The notes beneath the pieces were generated by a model. It saw nothing but the letters and a program-made list of their open reading frames with translations, was not told the origin of the DNA and did no database searches. Source: Hondaea fermentalgiana (lineage: Eukaryota > Sar > Bigyra > Thraustochytrida > Thraustochytriidae). Taken from it: 34,211 nt of DNA. The stretch lies in contig NPFB01000176.1 in NCBI GenBank assembly GCA_014084085.1, forward strand, positions 57,899-92,109, given 5' to 3'. Of this stretch, positions 1-10,200 are shown piece by piece (positions within the stretch are counted from its first letter, which is position 1; the number at the start of each line of letters is the position of its first letter). Made by a program: the position numbers and the translations under genes.

Positions 1-114
1 GCGGGCCGGGGAGGAGGGCGAGGGGGAGGAGGAGGAGGCGAAGGGGCCGCGGAGACCCCTTCGAGCGCCGCGAGCCTCGGGAACATCGTGTGGCGGAGCA
101 ACGTGGCGAGCTGC

Positions 115-1395
115 ATGTCGAGCGCCGCAGCGGCACCCGGGGTCCAGACGCTCGCGGCCAGCCAAACGTGCGCGACAAACGCAAACGCCGGCGTCGCCAC
201 GGTGCAGCATGTCTCATACCCAATGCACCGCGCAAACTCGCTGAGTCGTCGACGGTCGCGAGCACCCGCTGGGGCCTCAGACCATGCAGGAATGAGCAGC
301 AGCAGCAGCAGCAGCAGCAGCGGCGGCAACCCCCAGGGGGGGCCAGGAGGCCCTGGCGGCGATCGGGCCGGCACCGACTCACACTCCTTGGAAATGGTCC
401 AGACACATGCCTGGGCAGGCGCTGTTGCAGGAATGGTGGCAGAGACCTGCATGCACCCTCTTGACACGATTAGTACGCGTCTCAAGGTGCAAGGCGTCGA
501 TGTTGCTGAAAAGGGTTACCAGGGTGTCTTTGGCACGGCGCGCACCATGATTGTGCAAGAGGGCCCCGGTAGCTTGTTTCGGGGTGTCAGCGCCACCTTG
601 CTCGGGGCAATGCCCTCGAGCGCCCTTTACTTTGCCGTGTACGAAACATCAAAGCACTACGGCATGCAACACATGTTGTCCATCACGCGAGAAGCGAATG
701 GCGGCGAGGACGTCCCTCTCACGGAATGGCAAGAGGACCTTGTCCATCTAGGCGCCGGTGTCGCGTCAGAGCTTGGCTCGTCGTTCGTTTGGGTCCCCTT
801 TGAAGTTATCAAGTCCCGTCTCCAAATCTCATCGCCGGGGTACACCGGCACCGTTAGTGGCCTGTGGAAGATCGCGCAGCAGGAAGGCATCTCAGGCCTT
901 TTCGCGGGATACCGGGCCTGTCTATTTCTCGATTGCACGGCTTCAGGTCTGCAATTTCTGTTTTACGAGCGTATCCGTCGCGGGCTCAAGAAAAGGCGCG
1001 AGGAACGTGCCGAAACGCGGGCCGAGACCGTCGTGGATGACACCGTCTCGTGGCCGCTGTTTGCAGCATTGACTGGATCAGGGGACCTGCGTGAGTCCGT
1101 AGAGGAGACCGCAGAGGACCTCGTTGCAGGCGCCTGTTCGGGTGGTCTGGCGGCTTTTCTGAGCAACCCTCTCGATGTTGTCTCGGTGCGTCTCATGACC
1201 CAGCGTGAGGACATTGAGGCTGCTTCATTGCGACGCTATCACTACAAGGGCTTTTGGGACTGTCTCGTCTCTGTGGCGCGCCACGAGGGCGTGCGCGGGT
1301 TGTGGAGCGGGTCGTTAGCACGAACTCTGTCCATCCTGCCTCTTAGTGCTCTGCAGTTTGCCATCTACGAGAAGATGAAAACCTGTTTTGCTTGA
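115..1395 (+). CDS. Mitochondrial carrier (SLC25) family protein
   Basis: Predicted inner-membrane solute transporter of about 426 aa. Three carrier repeats are visible at about residues 97-180, 208-288 and 333-424. Each has a signature close to Px[DE]xx[KR]x[KR]: HPLDTISTRLK, VPFEVIKSRLQ and NPLDVVSVRLM. Each is followed by the usual YxG...GLF/LWSG segment and an FAxYE-type helix end. A charged insert of roughly 45 residues separates repeats 2 and 3. The N-terminus is long (about 95 aa), Ser/Ala/Arg-rich and carries a poly-Ser run encoded by (AGC)n. The signatures resemble S-adenosylmethionine/PET8- or mitoferrin-like carriers, but the substrate cannot be assigned. I chose the first ATG. The frame is open upstream to the window edge (a GTG lies at 88), so the true start could be further left. 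The next gene is convergent. Confidence 0.88.
   Translation: MSSAAAAPGVQTLAASQTCATNANAGVATVQHVSYPMHRANSLSRRRSRAPAGASDHAGMSSSSSSSSSGGNPQGGPGGPGGDRAGTDSHSLEMVQTHAWAGAVAGMVAETCMHPLDTISTRLKVQGVDVAEKGYQGVFGTARTMIVQEGPGSLFRGVSATLLGAMPSSALYFAVYETSKHYGMQHMLSITREANGGEDVPLTEWQEDLVHLGAGVASELGSSFVWVPFEVIKSRLQISSPGYTGTVSGLWKIAQQEGISGLFAGYRACLFLDCTASGLQFLFYERIRRGLKKRREERAETRAETVVDDTVSWPLFAALTGSGDLRESVEETAEDLVAGACSGGLAAFLSNPLDVVSVRLMTQREDIEAASLRRYHYKGFWDCLVSVARHEGVRGLWSGSLARTLSILPLSALQFAIYEKMKTCFA
295..322 (+). repeat. (AGC)n microsatellite coding for poly-Ser
   Basis: Perfect AGC triplets inside the carrier gene, encoding about nine serines in its unstructured N-terminal extension. Such runs are prone to length variation. 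Confidence 0.85.
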
Positions 1396-2025
1396 TACCA
1401 GTCGAGCAAATTGATCATGTCACATGATGAGAGTGAGCGATTCTATTTCGCTCTTCTTTTCTCTTCGTCATTGTATCTCTTATCATGTGTCGTCACTTGA
1501 TTGCTGGATAACTACTGTCTAGCATCACTTGTACTGAAAATGAATCTGCTCTGATTGATTGCTGGATTGACTGATCGATAATTTTTCGCCGTCGCCCTTC
1601 TTCTCTAGGTTATCTCTGTACTGCTTCGTCTCGACTTAGACCTGAGCTAGATCGAGCAAATGCCTCATGCTCAAGCAAATCCATGAAAATTGACCTGCGC
1701 GATGGGAGGGACGCGCTGCCAGGCACAAGTTTTGGGGGCACGCTCTCTCTTTTTCCTCTCTCTCTCTCTCTCTCTCACACACACGCACACACACGCATTC
1801 TCTTTTACTTGCTGCTGATAAAAAGAACAAATATGGTTTGTGTACATTTTTTATGAACATTTGGCGTTTCTCCCAAAGACGATGTCGCCGGCCCACGCTT
1901 TAAAATTCTTGCCAAAACGAAGTGAGATGGCCCGCTTCATGCACATCTCTGAGCATGCACATCTCTGAGCAGGACAGACAGAGAGCTACGTACACGAAGA
2001 GCTCGTCGAGATTTTCGAATAAATA
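1396..2025. other. Convergent 3' spacer with TC/AC microsatellite
   Basis: No gene is supported here. The spacer lies between the convergent 3' ends of the carrier and SEC14 genes and holds their 3' UTRs. It contains a TC run followed by an imperfect AC/ACGC run (about 1743-1796) and a 16-bp tandem duplication of the unit atgcacatctctgagc near 1939-1970. Short ORFs over these repeats are low-complexity artefacts. Confidence 0.7.
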
Positions 2026-3884
2026 TTACACGGAGAGCTCGCCGAGACGATCCTGCACGAGTTGCTGTGTACGTTTCATGGAATGCGGAGGAAGGGTCGA
2101 GGCCGTTTTTTCGTGTAACGCAAGGACCTCGCTGCGAAGATGTGCAACGGTGCTTGCAAGATGCGCACGTTCCTCCTCACGACGGGATGCCTCTTGTTCG
2201 AGAAAGTTGCGCGCAAATTTCACAGCACGCGCATGTCCCTCGCAATCTTGGCGCGCGCTCTCAAGCTGCAGCTGAAGGCTCTGCACACGTTCGCGCAGAC
2301 CAGCTTTGACCATGCGAATGTTAACCGAATCGTGTGAGAGGCGGACGCTTGACGTGGACAAAAGCGAACACGACGATAAAGAAGAAGAAGAAGAAGAAGA
2401 AGCAAGTCGGCGCCGGATTCGAGCGTCATCGAGGCGCAGCGACAAGTCGCGCAGCTCCCGTCGTAATCGTGCACGCTCCTCCAACGCCACGCGCTCAAAT
2501 TCCTCTTTGTCCGCCAAAACTCTCTCGATCGTACGCAAAAGTTCGTCCTTGAGACCTGCTCGAGCCGGTTCGCTGCAGTCGTACACCAGGGATGCAATGT
2601 GAGGAGGCAGGCACGAACCTGGATCCAAAAAGATATCATTCTTGAGGTCCTGTGGTCCAGTTGGCGCCGCCGGCCCCGAAGCGCTCTTCGCCTCTTCGTC
2701 GACGCTTTCGCTTTCGTCGATTCGCGATTTTGTTTCGCCTTCTTTTCCTTCGCCTGGAAGATGTACAGCAACAACAATCTTGTTCAATTTGTTGTTCTGA
2801 CTGTTATCATCATCGTCGTCGTCGTCACCCTTGTTGATTTGCTCTTCCTCTTCGAGATCTACTTCATGACCCTGAGAGTGATTCGGGGATGCAGGGCATG
2901 ATTCTTGCCTGAAGACATCGAGAGCATGCGACGGAAGCTCCATCCATTCAAGCTCGTCGCCATCCCCGCCAAAATCAGATGGAATCTGCTCACGCTCGAT
3001 GAGTGCTGAAAGGCTCGCATATACTTGGCGTGTGTTTTCGGGAACGATGGTGATTTTTCGCTCCGTTTGAGGGGAAAGAAACTTGCGCACCACTTTCCAG
3101 ACGACGGTAAAGAAGATTGGCGCGTTGATAATAATCATTTGCCCAAAGAGGCCAGGAAAGTGCTTTTGATCGACTTCAGCCAAGAGACGGATCAAGCCAT
3201 AAAAGTTCCCATTCGCCTGCGCAAGTCGCGAGCCCCCCAAGTCCATGACCGCCGTGTAATACGGTGCGCCACCAGACTGTGCTACACTCGCGCGACGAAC
3301 CGCCGATTCGCGAAGCCACACCTGATACAAAATGAAGGCTTTGGAGGACGTTGCCTCGAGGACTGCGGTCGCACAAAAGGATTAAAATGGGTGAGTATAT
3401 CGTCCTTGACCGGCCTCACCAAGAAAAACAACGAAATGAACTACAATGACTCGCTCGAACAACAGCGCGTCCTCTTTTCTGACAACAACGACTTACCAGC
3501 ATCAGCATTCATTCCCCGCGCATTGTAGTAAAGTACCGGCCGACCCGTGCGATCGGTGCCAAATTCCTTGCACGGGAAACGCTTGAGCACAAGCGCAGGA
3601 TCGCAGCCCAGAATTTCGCCAGGAGAGAGAGTCATCAAGTTGTCCATGTGCACTTGTTCGCGCCAACGGAGATCGTGCACCAGGACCTCTGCCGCCTCGC
3701 TCACGTCACCGTCGCACGCGTACAGGAATCTGCCCAGCAGCTTTTCACGCGGCTCGAACGTAAACCTCTGCACCAGCTGCGCCGTGGCCGTGCGCCCGCC
3801 GCGCAACTCGATCTCTCGCTCGAGCGCGGCCAGACGCGGTCGAGTCCCACGAGTTTTCGACAAAGTAGTCATTCTGCTCATCAT
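2026..3884 (-). CDS. SEC14-like CRAL-TRIO lipid-binding protein with C-terminal coiled coil (two exons)
   Basis: Predicted phosphatidylinositol/lipid-transfer-type protein of 574 aa. Exon 1 is 3884-3497 and exon 2 is 3362-2026 (stop included), joined by a 134-bp GT-AG intron. The splice restores frame exactly: 388 + 1337 nt is divisible by 3. It also joins two halves of one domain, with RPVLYYNARGMNADA in exon 1 and LEATSSKAFILYQVW in exon 2. A CRAL-TRIO N-terminal helical region spans about residues 35-85, with the lipid-binding domain at about 90-265 (VMDLGG, FPGLFGQMIIINAP, FLSPQTERKI). Downstream come an acidic linker with a poly-Asp run and a charged coiled coil at about 430-560 containing poly-Ser from a (CTT)n tract. 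The start is the MMSRM ATG pair. The open frame further upstream is low-complexity repeat and lacks domain similarity. Confidence 0.85.
3363..3496 (-). other. Spliceosomal intron (GT-AG) in the SEC14-like gene
   Basis: On the minus strand the donor reads G|GTAAGT (intron begins at 3496) and the acceptor GACCGCAG|TCCTC (intron ends at 3363). It is a phase 1 intron of 134 nt. Without splicing, exon 1 runs into frame-broken sequence in the middle of the CRAL-TRIO domain. It is the only intron I could demonstrate in the window. Confidence 0.85.
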
Positions 3885-5008
3885 CAACACGGCTCCGGGT
3901 CTTGAGCACGCAGCGCACGCTCGAGCCAAGCCTTGCCGAGCCGAGCCTTGCTCTGTCCCGCGCTGCCTGCCTGCCTGCCTGCCTGCCTGCTTGCGCCTGC
4001 CGGCCGCTCCGCTTGGTGGGCACTGACGGATGGATGAATGGGCTTTGCAGGAGAGCGGAGCTCGCTGATCTCTTCTTCCTTCGGTCTGCCTGATTGCGCA
4101 ATGGCTCTTGGACTTCCATGCCGAAGGTGTGATCATGCCGGGACCACACCGGCCGGTGGCTGGCTGGCTGGCTGGCCGGCACGCTTTGCGAGTGTGCACC
4201 CCGCTGCCAACGCTCAACCAAGCTTGGCCGATTCAGCGTTGCCTCTGTCGCCGAGCCTCAGCAACGGCATTCTATTTTGCGAGGCCTTCTTTCAAGTTGT
4301 AGGCCTACTACTCACAGTCAGCATGGCCTTCCAGTGAAAATCATCCTGATGGTACGTACTAGGCCTAGGCCTACTTCTTCATGAACCAGGGCAACGAACT
4401 CCGTCCATGACTAAGCTAGTCTCTCGTTTCAAGCGAGAGCGAATGACACATCTCGAAAGTACAACGCACCGAAGCAGCGTCAGAGACGTCAACGAGGACG
4501 GGAACTCTGTGCGGGACCGACATAAAAAAAATCCGATGAAGTTAGAGTATGTCCTCCAATCAAACGCTTATCCTTTCTTACCAACTTCGATCGATCATCG
4601 TCTATGACGCACGCCGTTAATTTGAAAAGCCCAAACGAAGGTTCGAGCAAGCTCCTTAATAAAAAAAAGGTTTCCTACTGGTGCTACGATTGCTCCATGC
4701 CTTGAGCGTCCCAAGCGACCCACTTCGACGCATGCAACAGATTCGCTTCTTTCTGGATATACTAGGTTCCCTTTCCCCTGCCTCTATAGCCTACTACTCC
4801 TACTTCGATGAAGATCGCAACCCCCTACCCCCCCCCAAAAAAAAAGCCCGGACCCTGGGACCGGCCGCCAAGCCTGCCTTCGCTGCGTTGGTTGCCGCGT
4901 TGTTTGCGTCACGCAGCAACGGAGCTAGCTATAGCTAGCTAGCTCGCTCGCTAGCTGCGTGGTCCGCGTCCGAGTCGCTCCGTCCAAGCCCAGGTCCGTC
5001 GCTCGCTG

Positions 5009-5049
<41 letters not shown>

Positions 5050-5384
5050 TGGAGAGCTATTCTAGCTAGCTGCTTGTGCAATCTGCCGTTCGCCGCGAGT
5101 GGGCCTAGCTCGAACTGCATCGCTCGCTGTCGCGTCGCATCGCATTGCGCATCACATCCCAGGGTCCGGATGTCTGTGCCCTCATCATCTGCTCGGCCAG
5201 GCGCGCCTCAGTCCGATGTGGTCCGCTTGCGACGGACAAACGTGGCGGGAGTGTTGAGGGGCGCAACGAGCATCCTGGGACCGCGGCGCTGCAGGCGCCT
5301 CGACAGAACCCGATCGCCGCGCGAGAGATCGAGTGACGCGCGGAGGATCGAAGCGGGTCGGACGAGGCAGAGAACGGAGGCGAC
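3885..5384. promoter_or_regulatory. 1.5-kb divergent intergenic region, repeat-rich
   Basis: Lies between the divergent starts of the SEC14-like and thiolase-like genes, so it must hold both promoters and 5' UTRs. Visible structure: a (CTGC)n run at about 3964-3993; several copies of the palindrome aggcct/taggccta near 4282-4372; a C8/A9 homopolymer junction near 4831-4850; a (CTAG/GCTA)-rich palindromic patch at about 4922-4956; and an (AGC)n run at about 5011-5049. Short ORFs such as 4681-4938 show no recognisable domain. I see no TATA box or other defined core element. Confidence 0.6.
5011..5049 (+). repeat. (AGC)n microsatellite in the 5' leader of the thiolase-like gene
   Basis: About 13 perfect AGC units roughly 340 bp upstream of the thiolase-like ATG. 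Immediately 5' there is an agctagctatagctagctagctcgctcgctagc patch of short palindromes. It is probably untranslated leader or promoter sequence. Confidence 0.8.
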
Positions 5385-7052
5385 ATGCCGCGCGCAGTTC
5401 TCGTGGGCGTGGGCCGCCTGACCCAGCGCCGCCCGGAGAAGCTGGACGATGCCGATGACGCAGTGCGTCTGAGCGCCAAGGCCGCGCGACTGGCGCTGCA
5501 GGACGCCGCTGTCGGCACGGACGACGTGGATGCCGTGTATTTTATTGACATGTTCGGCGAAGGCCGGGTCTTCCCGAGAAAAGGACCCACGTACAATGAC
5601 CCTGCCAAAGATGTGGCCAAGGAGCTCGGCCTGCACAAGGTCAAGCCCGAAAACCTCTTCAAGGGGCCGGTGGGCGGAAACACCCCACAAGCTAGTGTCA
5701 ACATGATTGCGGAACGCATCGCCAACGGCGAGGTCGAGTGCGCTCTCATCACGGGCGCCGAAGCCCTCGACACCTACACGCTCGGACGGAAAAAGAAGCT
5801 CCAGCCTCGCGCTGACGTCGAGCGCACCAACGAGGCGGAAAAGGTCATGCGCTGGGGCGACACTGAAGAAAAAGGACAGGTCTGGGGAAAAAAGCTCAAG
5901 ATGAGCTCCTCGCAGGACGTCATCCATGGGATCGCGCAAATGCCGCCCTCGTACGCACTCTTGGAGCAGGGACTGCGCCATAGCGATGGCGTTTCGGAGG
6001 AAGATCGTCGTATCAGCAACGCCAAGCTCTTTTCGGGTTACAACAAGGTCGCCTCGGCGTCGGAAAACAAGGACCAGAGCTGGTTTCCCGCTGCGCATTC
6101 TGTCGAGGAAATTGCTACCGCCTCCAACGACAATCGCATGGTCGCTTACCCATACCCAAAATACATGTGCGCCGTCATGGATGTGAACCAGAGTGCTAGT
6201 GTGCTCATCATGTCTGAAGAGCGCGCACGCGCGCTCGGGGTTCCTCAGGCCAAAATGGTCTATCTGCATGGCTGCGGAGACTGCCAGGATACCGCTATCC
6301 GCGTCCTCGAAAAGCCGTGCTTCGATCGCTGCTTTGGCATGAAACTCGCGGGCGAGGCCGCACTCCGCTCAGCGGGCGTCTCCGTGCAGGACATCAAGTA
6401 CTATGATGTATACTCTTGCTTTCCCGTCGCAGTTCGACTCGCCTGCCGTGAGATGGGCATCGACAAGGTCATCGATATCGAACGCGAGTCGCACCGACTC
6501 ACAGTAACGGGCGGCCTCCCGTACCATGGCGGTCCTGGAAATAACTACGTTACCCACAGCATCGCCGCCATGGTTGAGACCCTTCGTGGTGACCCCGGCA
6601 CATTTGGCCTTGTCACCGCCAACGGTGGCGTCACGTCCAAGCATGCTGTCGGCGTCTACAGTACCTCTCCACCCCCGGAGGATCGCCCCTTTGAGCGCCC
6701 CGACCTTTCCGGCGCTCTCAAAGAGGTGCAAGCGCAATACCCGCCGCGTGTATGCGCTCGAAACCCCGGCGACTGCACGGGCATCGTGCGTACCTTTACC
6801 GCTAATTTCTCCAAACACGGAGATCTGCCCGACTCGGTAACCTGCGTTGGCGACATCACCTCGGGGCCTTGCAAAGGCGATCGCTTTATCGCCATCTCCC
6901 ACGAGGCCTCGGAAATGCGTCCATTTATCGAGTCTCCTGACGCCTGTTTTGACATCGAGGTTGCGATAACCTCCAAAGGCGGCGCCTTGGGTCGCAAGGA
7001 CTGGTATCAGTCTACATTTCGTCGAACCAGCGGTCAACGAACAAAGCTTTAG
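5385..7052 (+). CDS. Thiolase-like protein, TLP1 type with extra C-terminal domain
   Basis: Protein of 555 aa in the thiolase superfamily, related to 'acetyl-CoA acetyltransferase'/SCP-x-like thiolases. The N-terminal half has the thiolase pattern: the VGGNTPQ segment, GEVECALITGAEA, then YDVYSCFPVAVR, TGGLPYHGGPGNNYVTH and VTANGGVTSKHAVGVY. The usual nucleophilic Cys region (CGSG in true thiolases) is replaced by GGN, and the GHPxGA histidine motif by GGPGNNY. The last roughly 100 residues (GDITSGPCKGDRF to the end) look like the OB-fold-like additional C-terminal domain known from mycobacterial type 1 thiolase-like proteins. The protein ends in Thr-Lys-Leu, a near match to a type 1 peroxisomal signal. 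It probably binds acyl-CoA; classical thiolase catalysis is doubtful. The ATG follows a long repeat-rich leader. The 3' end converges on the next gene with 158 bp between. Confidence 0.85.
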   Translation: MPRAVLVGVGRLTQRRPEKLDDADDAVRLSAKAARLALQDAAVGTDDVDAVYFIDMFGEGRVFPRKGPTYNDPAKDVAKELGLHKVKPENLFKGPVGGNTPQASVNMIAERIANGEVECALITGAEALDTYTLGRKKKLQPRADVERTNEAEKVMRWGDTEEKGQVWGKKLKMSSSQDVIHGIAQMPPSYALLEQGLRHSDGVSEEDRRISNAKLFSGYNKVASASENKDQSWFPAAHSVEEIATASNDNRMVAYPYPKYMCAVMDVNQSASVLIMSEERARALGVPQAKMVYLHGCGDCQDTAIRVLEKPCFDRCFGMKLAGEAALRSAGVSVQDIKYYDVYSCFPVAVRLACREMGIDKVIDIERESHRLTVTGGLPYHGGPGNNYVTHSIAAMVETLRGDPGTFGLVTANGGVTSKHAVGVYSTSPPPEDRPFERPDLSGALKEVQAQYPPRVCARNPGDCTGIVRTFTANFSKHGDLPDSVTCVGDITSGPCKGDRFIAISHEASEMRPFIESPDACFDIEVAITSKGGALGRKDWYQSTFRRTSGQRTKL

Positions 7053-7172
7053 GCGACTTCGTCGGTGCAAGAGAGAAAGAAAAAATTCTTTGGTTGGGTC
7101 ACGCTCCTTCTACCTAGGGCCAAGGCTAGGTGTTCTTGTGGTCCGAAGAAAGAAACTCCCTCTTGTTGTGGT

Positions 7173-7193
7173 AAAAAAAAAAAAAAAAAAAAA
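7173..7193. repeat. A21 homopolymer between convergent genes
   Basis: An uninterrupted run of 21 A residues in the 158-bp spacer between two convergent stop codons. There is no target-site duplication or retroposed body, so I treat it as a simple homopolymer. Confidence 0.8.
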
Positions 7194-7210
7194 GATTGAA
7201 TATTCTCCCA

Positions 7211-10200
7211 TCATCGTTTCTGTTTTACCGTCTTCGGCTTCCTCGACCGAGCAGCTGAGGACGGCCGCACCATATTTGTCGAAGTACTGCGCGTGCGCGC
7301 GCGCCCGTGCAAGTCAAACTCATCTTCTGCATCATTCGATAATTTGCTCAATTGTTGCTGCTGTATCTCGACGGCTTTGGGGACCTCATCGCGTTGCAAA
7401 TCCGCAAGAATCTCATACATGTCTGCCTCGAGAGTCTTCATGTCGATCCCCATCGATGCTTCGACCACCTCTTTGGTATAAAAATGCGCAGCGACAAGAA
7501 ATCCGATGCGTCTGTCCGTAAGAGCGCTATTCCCGAATCGTGAACAAAAGTAGCGAATTTCCTCGAGGGAGAACTCTTTCTCCGTAATCGTTTTGATGTC
7601 CTTGCGCTTTAGAAAGTAACCTCCAACGCGAAATTCTGTTCGATTGTGTGGAATAGTGTCCGCCTTGCCCTGGATCGCTTGCGCCAAGCGCATTTCATCG
7701 ACACGATAAATCTGTTTGCGTTGTCGAGGCTGTCTTAATGTAGACAGTGCCCAAATTGGAGCGACTTCGCGAGCCGTGGCTGATATTGAACTCGGAAGAT
7801 GCGCTGGTTTCGGTCGGTGTGAGCTACGTCCCTGAGAAATGACCAATTGGTTACGCACCTGCACGTAATTGTCGTACTCATTCATGCGCTCGCGATACTG
7901 CTCAGGGGACACAGACGCCGCTTCCATGGACATTTTCCCCCGCCGGCGTTCGCGCATTGCCTGGCGCTGTGCGGATTCGATGCGATCCTCAAGCTCCAAG
8001 AATGAGGAGTGTCGCATTTCAGAAAGGTCTCGCGCCCGCTCGGCTGCCATTTTCTCTCGCGCGGCTGCCTCTTTGGCCCACTCGAGCTGCATTTTAACGC
8101 GTAACGTCTCTCGTTCTTGCGCATCGGCTTGGCGCGCTGCGAGTGCTTCGCGTTGCCGTAGCTTTGCGACACGTTGTCGCGGCGATTGATGTTGGCCTCG
8201 CCGTGGGGATGTACTCGGAGAAGACGCCGCTTCGGGTCGTATTGCGGCCACTCGCGCCTTGTAGGCGGCCGCCTTGCGCTCTCTTGAACGAGCCTGAACT
8301 TCGGCAGCGTCGCGCTTGCAGACTCGCTGCGGGACTTCTGGTGCGGGGCCAATGTTGGCCGGCGTGAGAATTGGAAGTGCTGTGCCCAGCGCTTTGGATA
8401 AAATCAAGAGCTCCTGCTCCATGCAAGGACTGCTGATTAGCTTTCTGATGGTTTCTTCTTCTGCGCCATTGGCTTTGTCTGCTGCTGCAGGGCGCATCAT
8501 TTTTTGTAATACGTGAACCCTCCGGGCCGTCGATCCAATTTGCGTTGGGTGAGCTGGCGCGTGGGGTCGAAGACGCCCGACTTTGATCCGCGCCATTGTA
8601 GCAGCGCCACCTGTTTGCGCTTCATCGACGGCACCGTCCTCTTCTTCCCCCTTGTCCTCTTTTTTCTCCTCGACGGGGTCCGGAAAGAGAATCTGGCGAC
8701 AATGAGCAAGTATTTCACCCCACGAAATCCAGTCGTGATTGCATTCGCCTTGGCCCAATCGGGAAGCAACGACGGCTCGCGCTCCTGGAACGCTCTCCGA
8801 GCACATGACCAACGATCGTACCTGGAAACCTGGGCGAGGCGCTTCGGTAAAGCCTGAAAGTGCTTGGGCAGTGCCGTAATCTTCTTGGCCAAGAGAACCC
8901 AACACAGCCCAACGGAGCGCAGGAAGAGCCGGCACTTGAGCATCACCAACAAGCGCTTGGCATAAGTCGATGCGGCGCACAAAAGAAGGGCCTCGAGTAG
9001 ATCCCGAATTAGCTGGGCGCGCGTTTATTCCCCTGTGAGACGATAACGTACGCATGGTCTCTCGAATCAGCGATAAAGCTTTTCCTCCGCCGAGCTCGAT
9101 GATACGCGCCTCCACTGCGTGGGAAGTATAGGCGGTAGCAACAGGCCACCATATCACCGTCGAACCACCCTCTGCTGCATTGCGAAGATAGTCTTCGGTC
9201 AATAGATTGTCCAATGAAACATTGGCATTGTCGTCATCGGAGAGGTCAGGGGGACTCCGGTCCCGTTCATCGAGATCTCGACCCAAGTTTGGAAAGCGAG
9301 CAAGTCGGTTTCGGGCTACAAGAAAACCCGAAAGCGTTCGCGAGAGGGATCCTGCGTCAAGGCGACGTCGAAGTACTGCAAGGAGTGAATAAAACGGAAC
9401 GGATGGTACCAGGTCGTCAAAAAGCTTGTGTGTGGCATCATGAAGAGCTGCCGCTTCGCTGAAAACATCTCGAAGTTCGCCGAGGCGATTCCGCTCGAAA
9501 CTCGCAAGCTGAGGTCTTGGGCTTACCTGCAGCGTGATGCCCACAACACGGTTTGCAGGATCGAGTTCGGTCAGGCTGTATACTTTTGGATAAGTGAACG
9601 TTGAGCTTCGAAGCGCAGATGGTTTGTCCAGCGTCTCAATGTTTTTATAAAACTGATGCGCCGTTGCGACGACGCCATGTATAAATTGTACCGTATCCTC
9701 GTACGTCGCTGTGGCATTGTGCGCTCGACACCAGTTCTGATACGTAGTTTCAAGTTTCGAAGAGACGGCAATAAGTCGGACGCCATTCACGGTGAGTCCA
9801 TTGAGACGACAGAGCATACGTTGGTTTCCAAGATGCATGTGAGCAAACTCGCAGAAGAACCGAGTTGCGTAAACACGCAATGCTTTCACCTGCGAAAACA
9901 TGTCGTGCTGCATCTCCGCCAGTTGATCTGTACTGAGGATTTCGCCCAAAACGTCTTGCATTGTAATATCGCGAGCCAGAACTCTTAGAAGGCCCTCATA
10001 AGCTTCCACTCGGTAGCGCACATCCGTTCCGCTGATCGAAAAACCTCGCAAAAGGCTCCAGGTCCGCTGCACTCGCAAAGTCTTTTGCTCTTTGCATCGC
10101 GACACAAGCTTGGCACGGACAGAACGCCCGCGTGCGATTTTTTGGATCTCGATCGCTGCCATGTTCCGCTTGTTACTTTTCTTGGCGGCTTCGTATTTGC

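Noticed and set aside
4630..4660. GGTTCGAGC resembling a tRNA T-loop/B box
   Set aside because: No complementary stem or cloverleaf can be drawn around it. No tRNA or rRNA gene was found anywhere in the window.
4681..4938. 85-aa ORF in the SEC14/thiolase intergenic region
   Set aside because: Short and runs through C and A homopolymers; no domain and no supporting context.
5208..6269. 353-aa minus-strand ORF
   Set aside because: Antisense to the thiolase-like gene and low-information composition; the sense frame has family motifs.
7173..7193. A21 run as a retroposon poly(A) tail
   Set aside because: No target-site duplication or retroelement body adjacent; it sits in a short 3' spacer.
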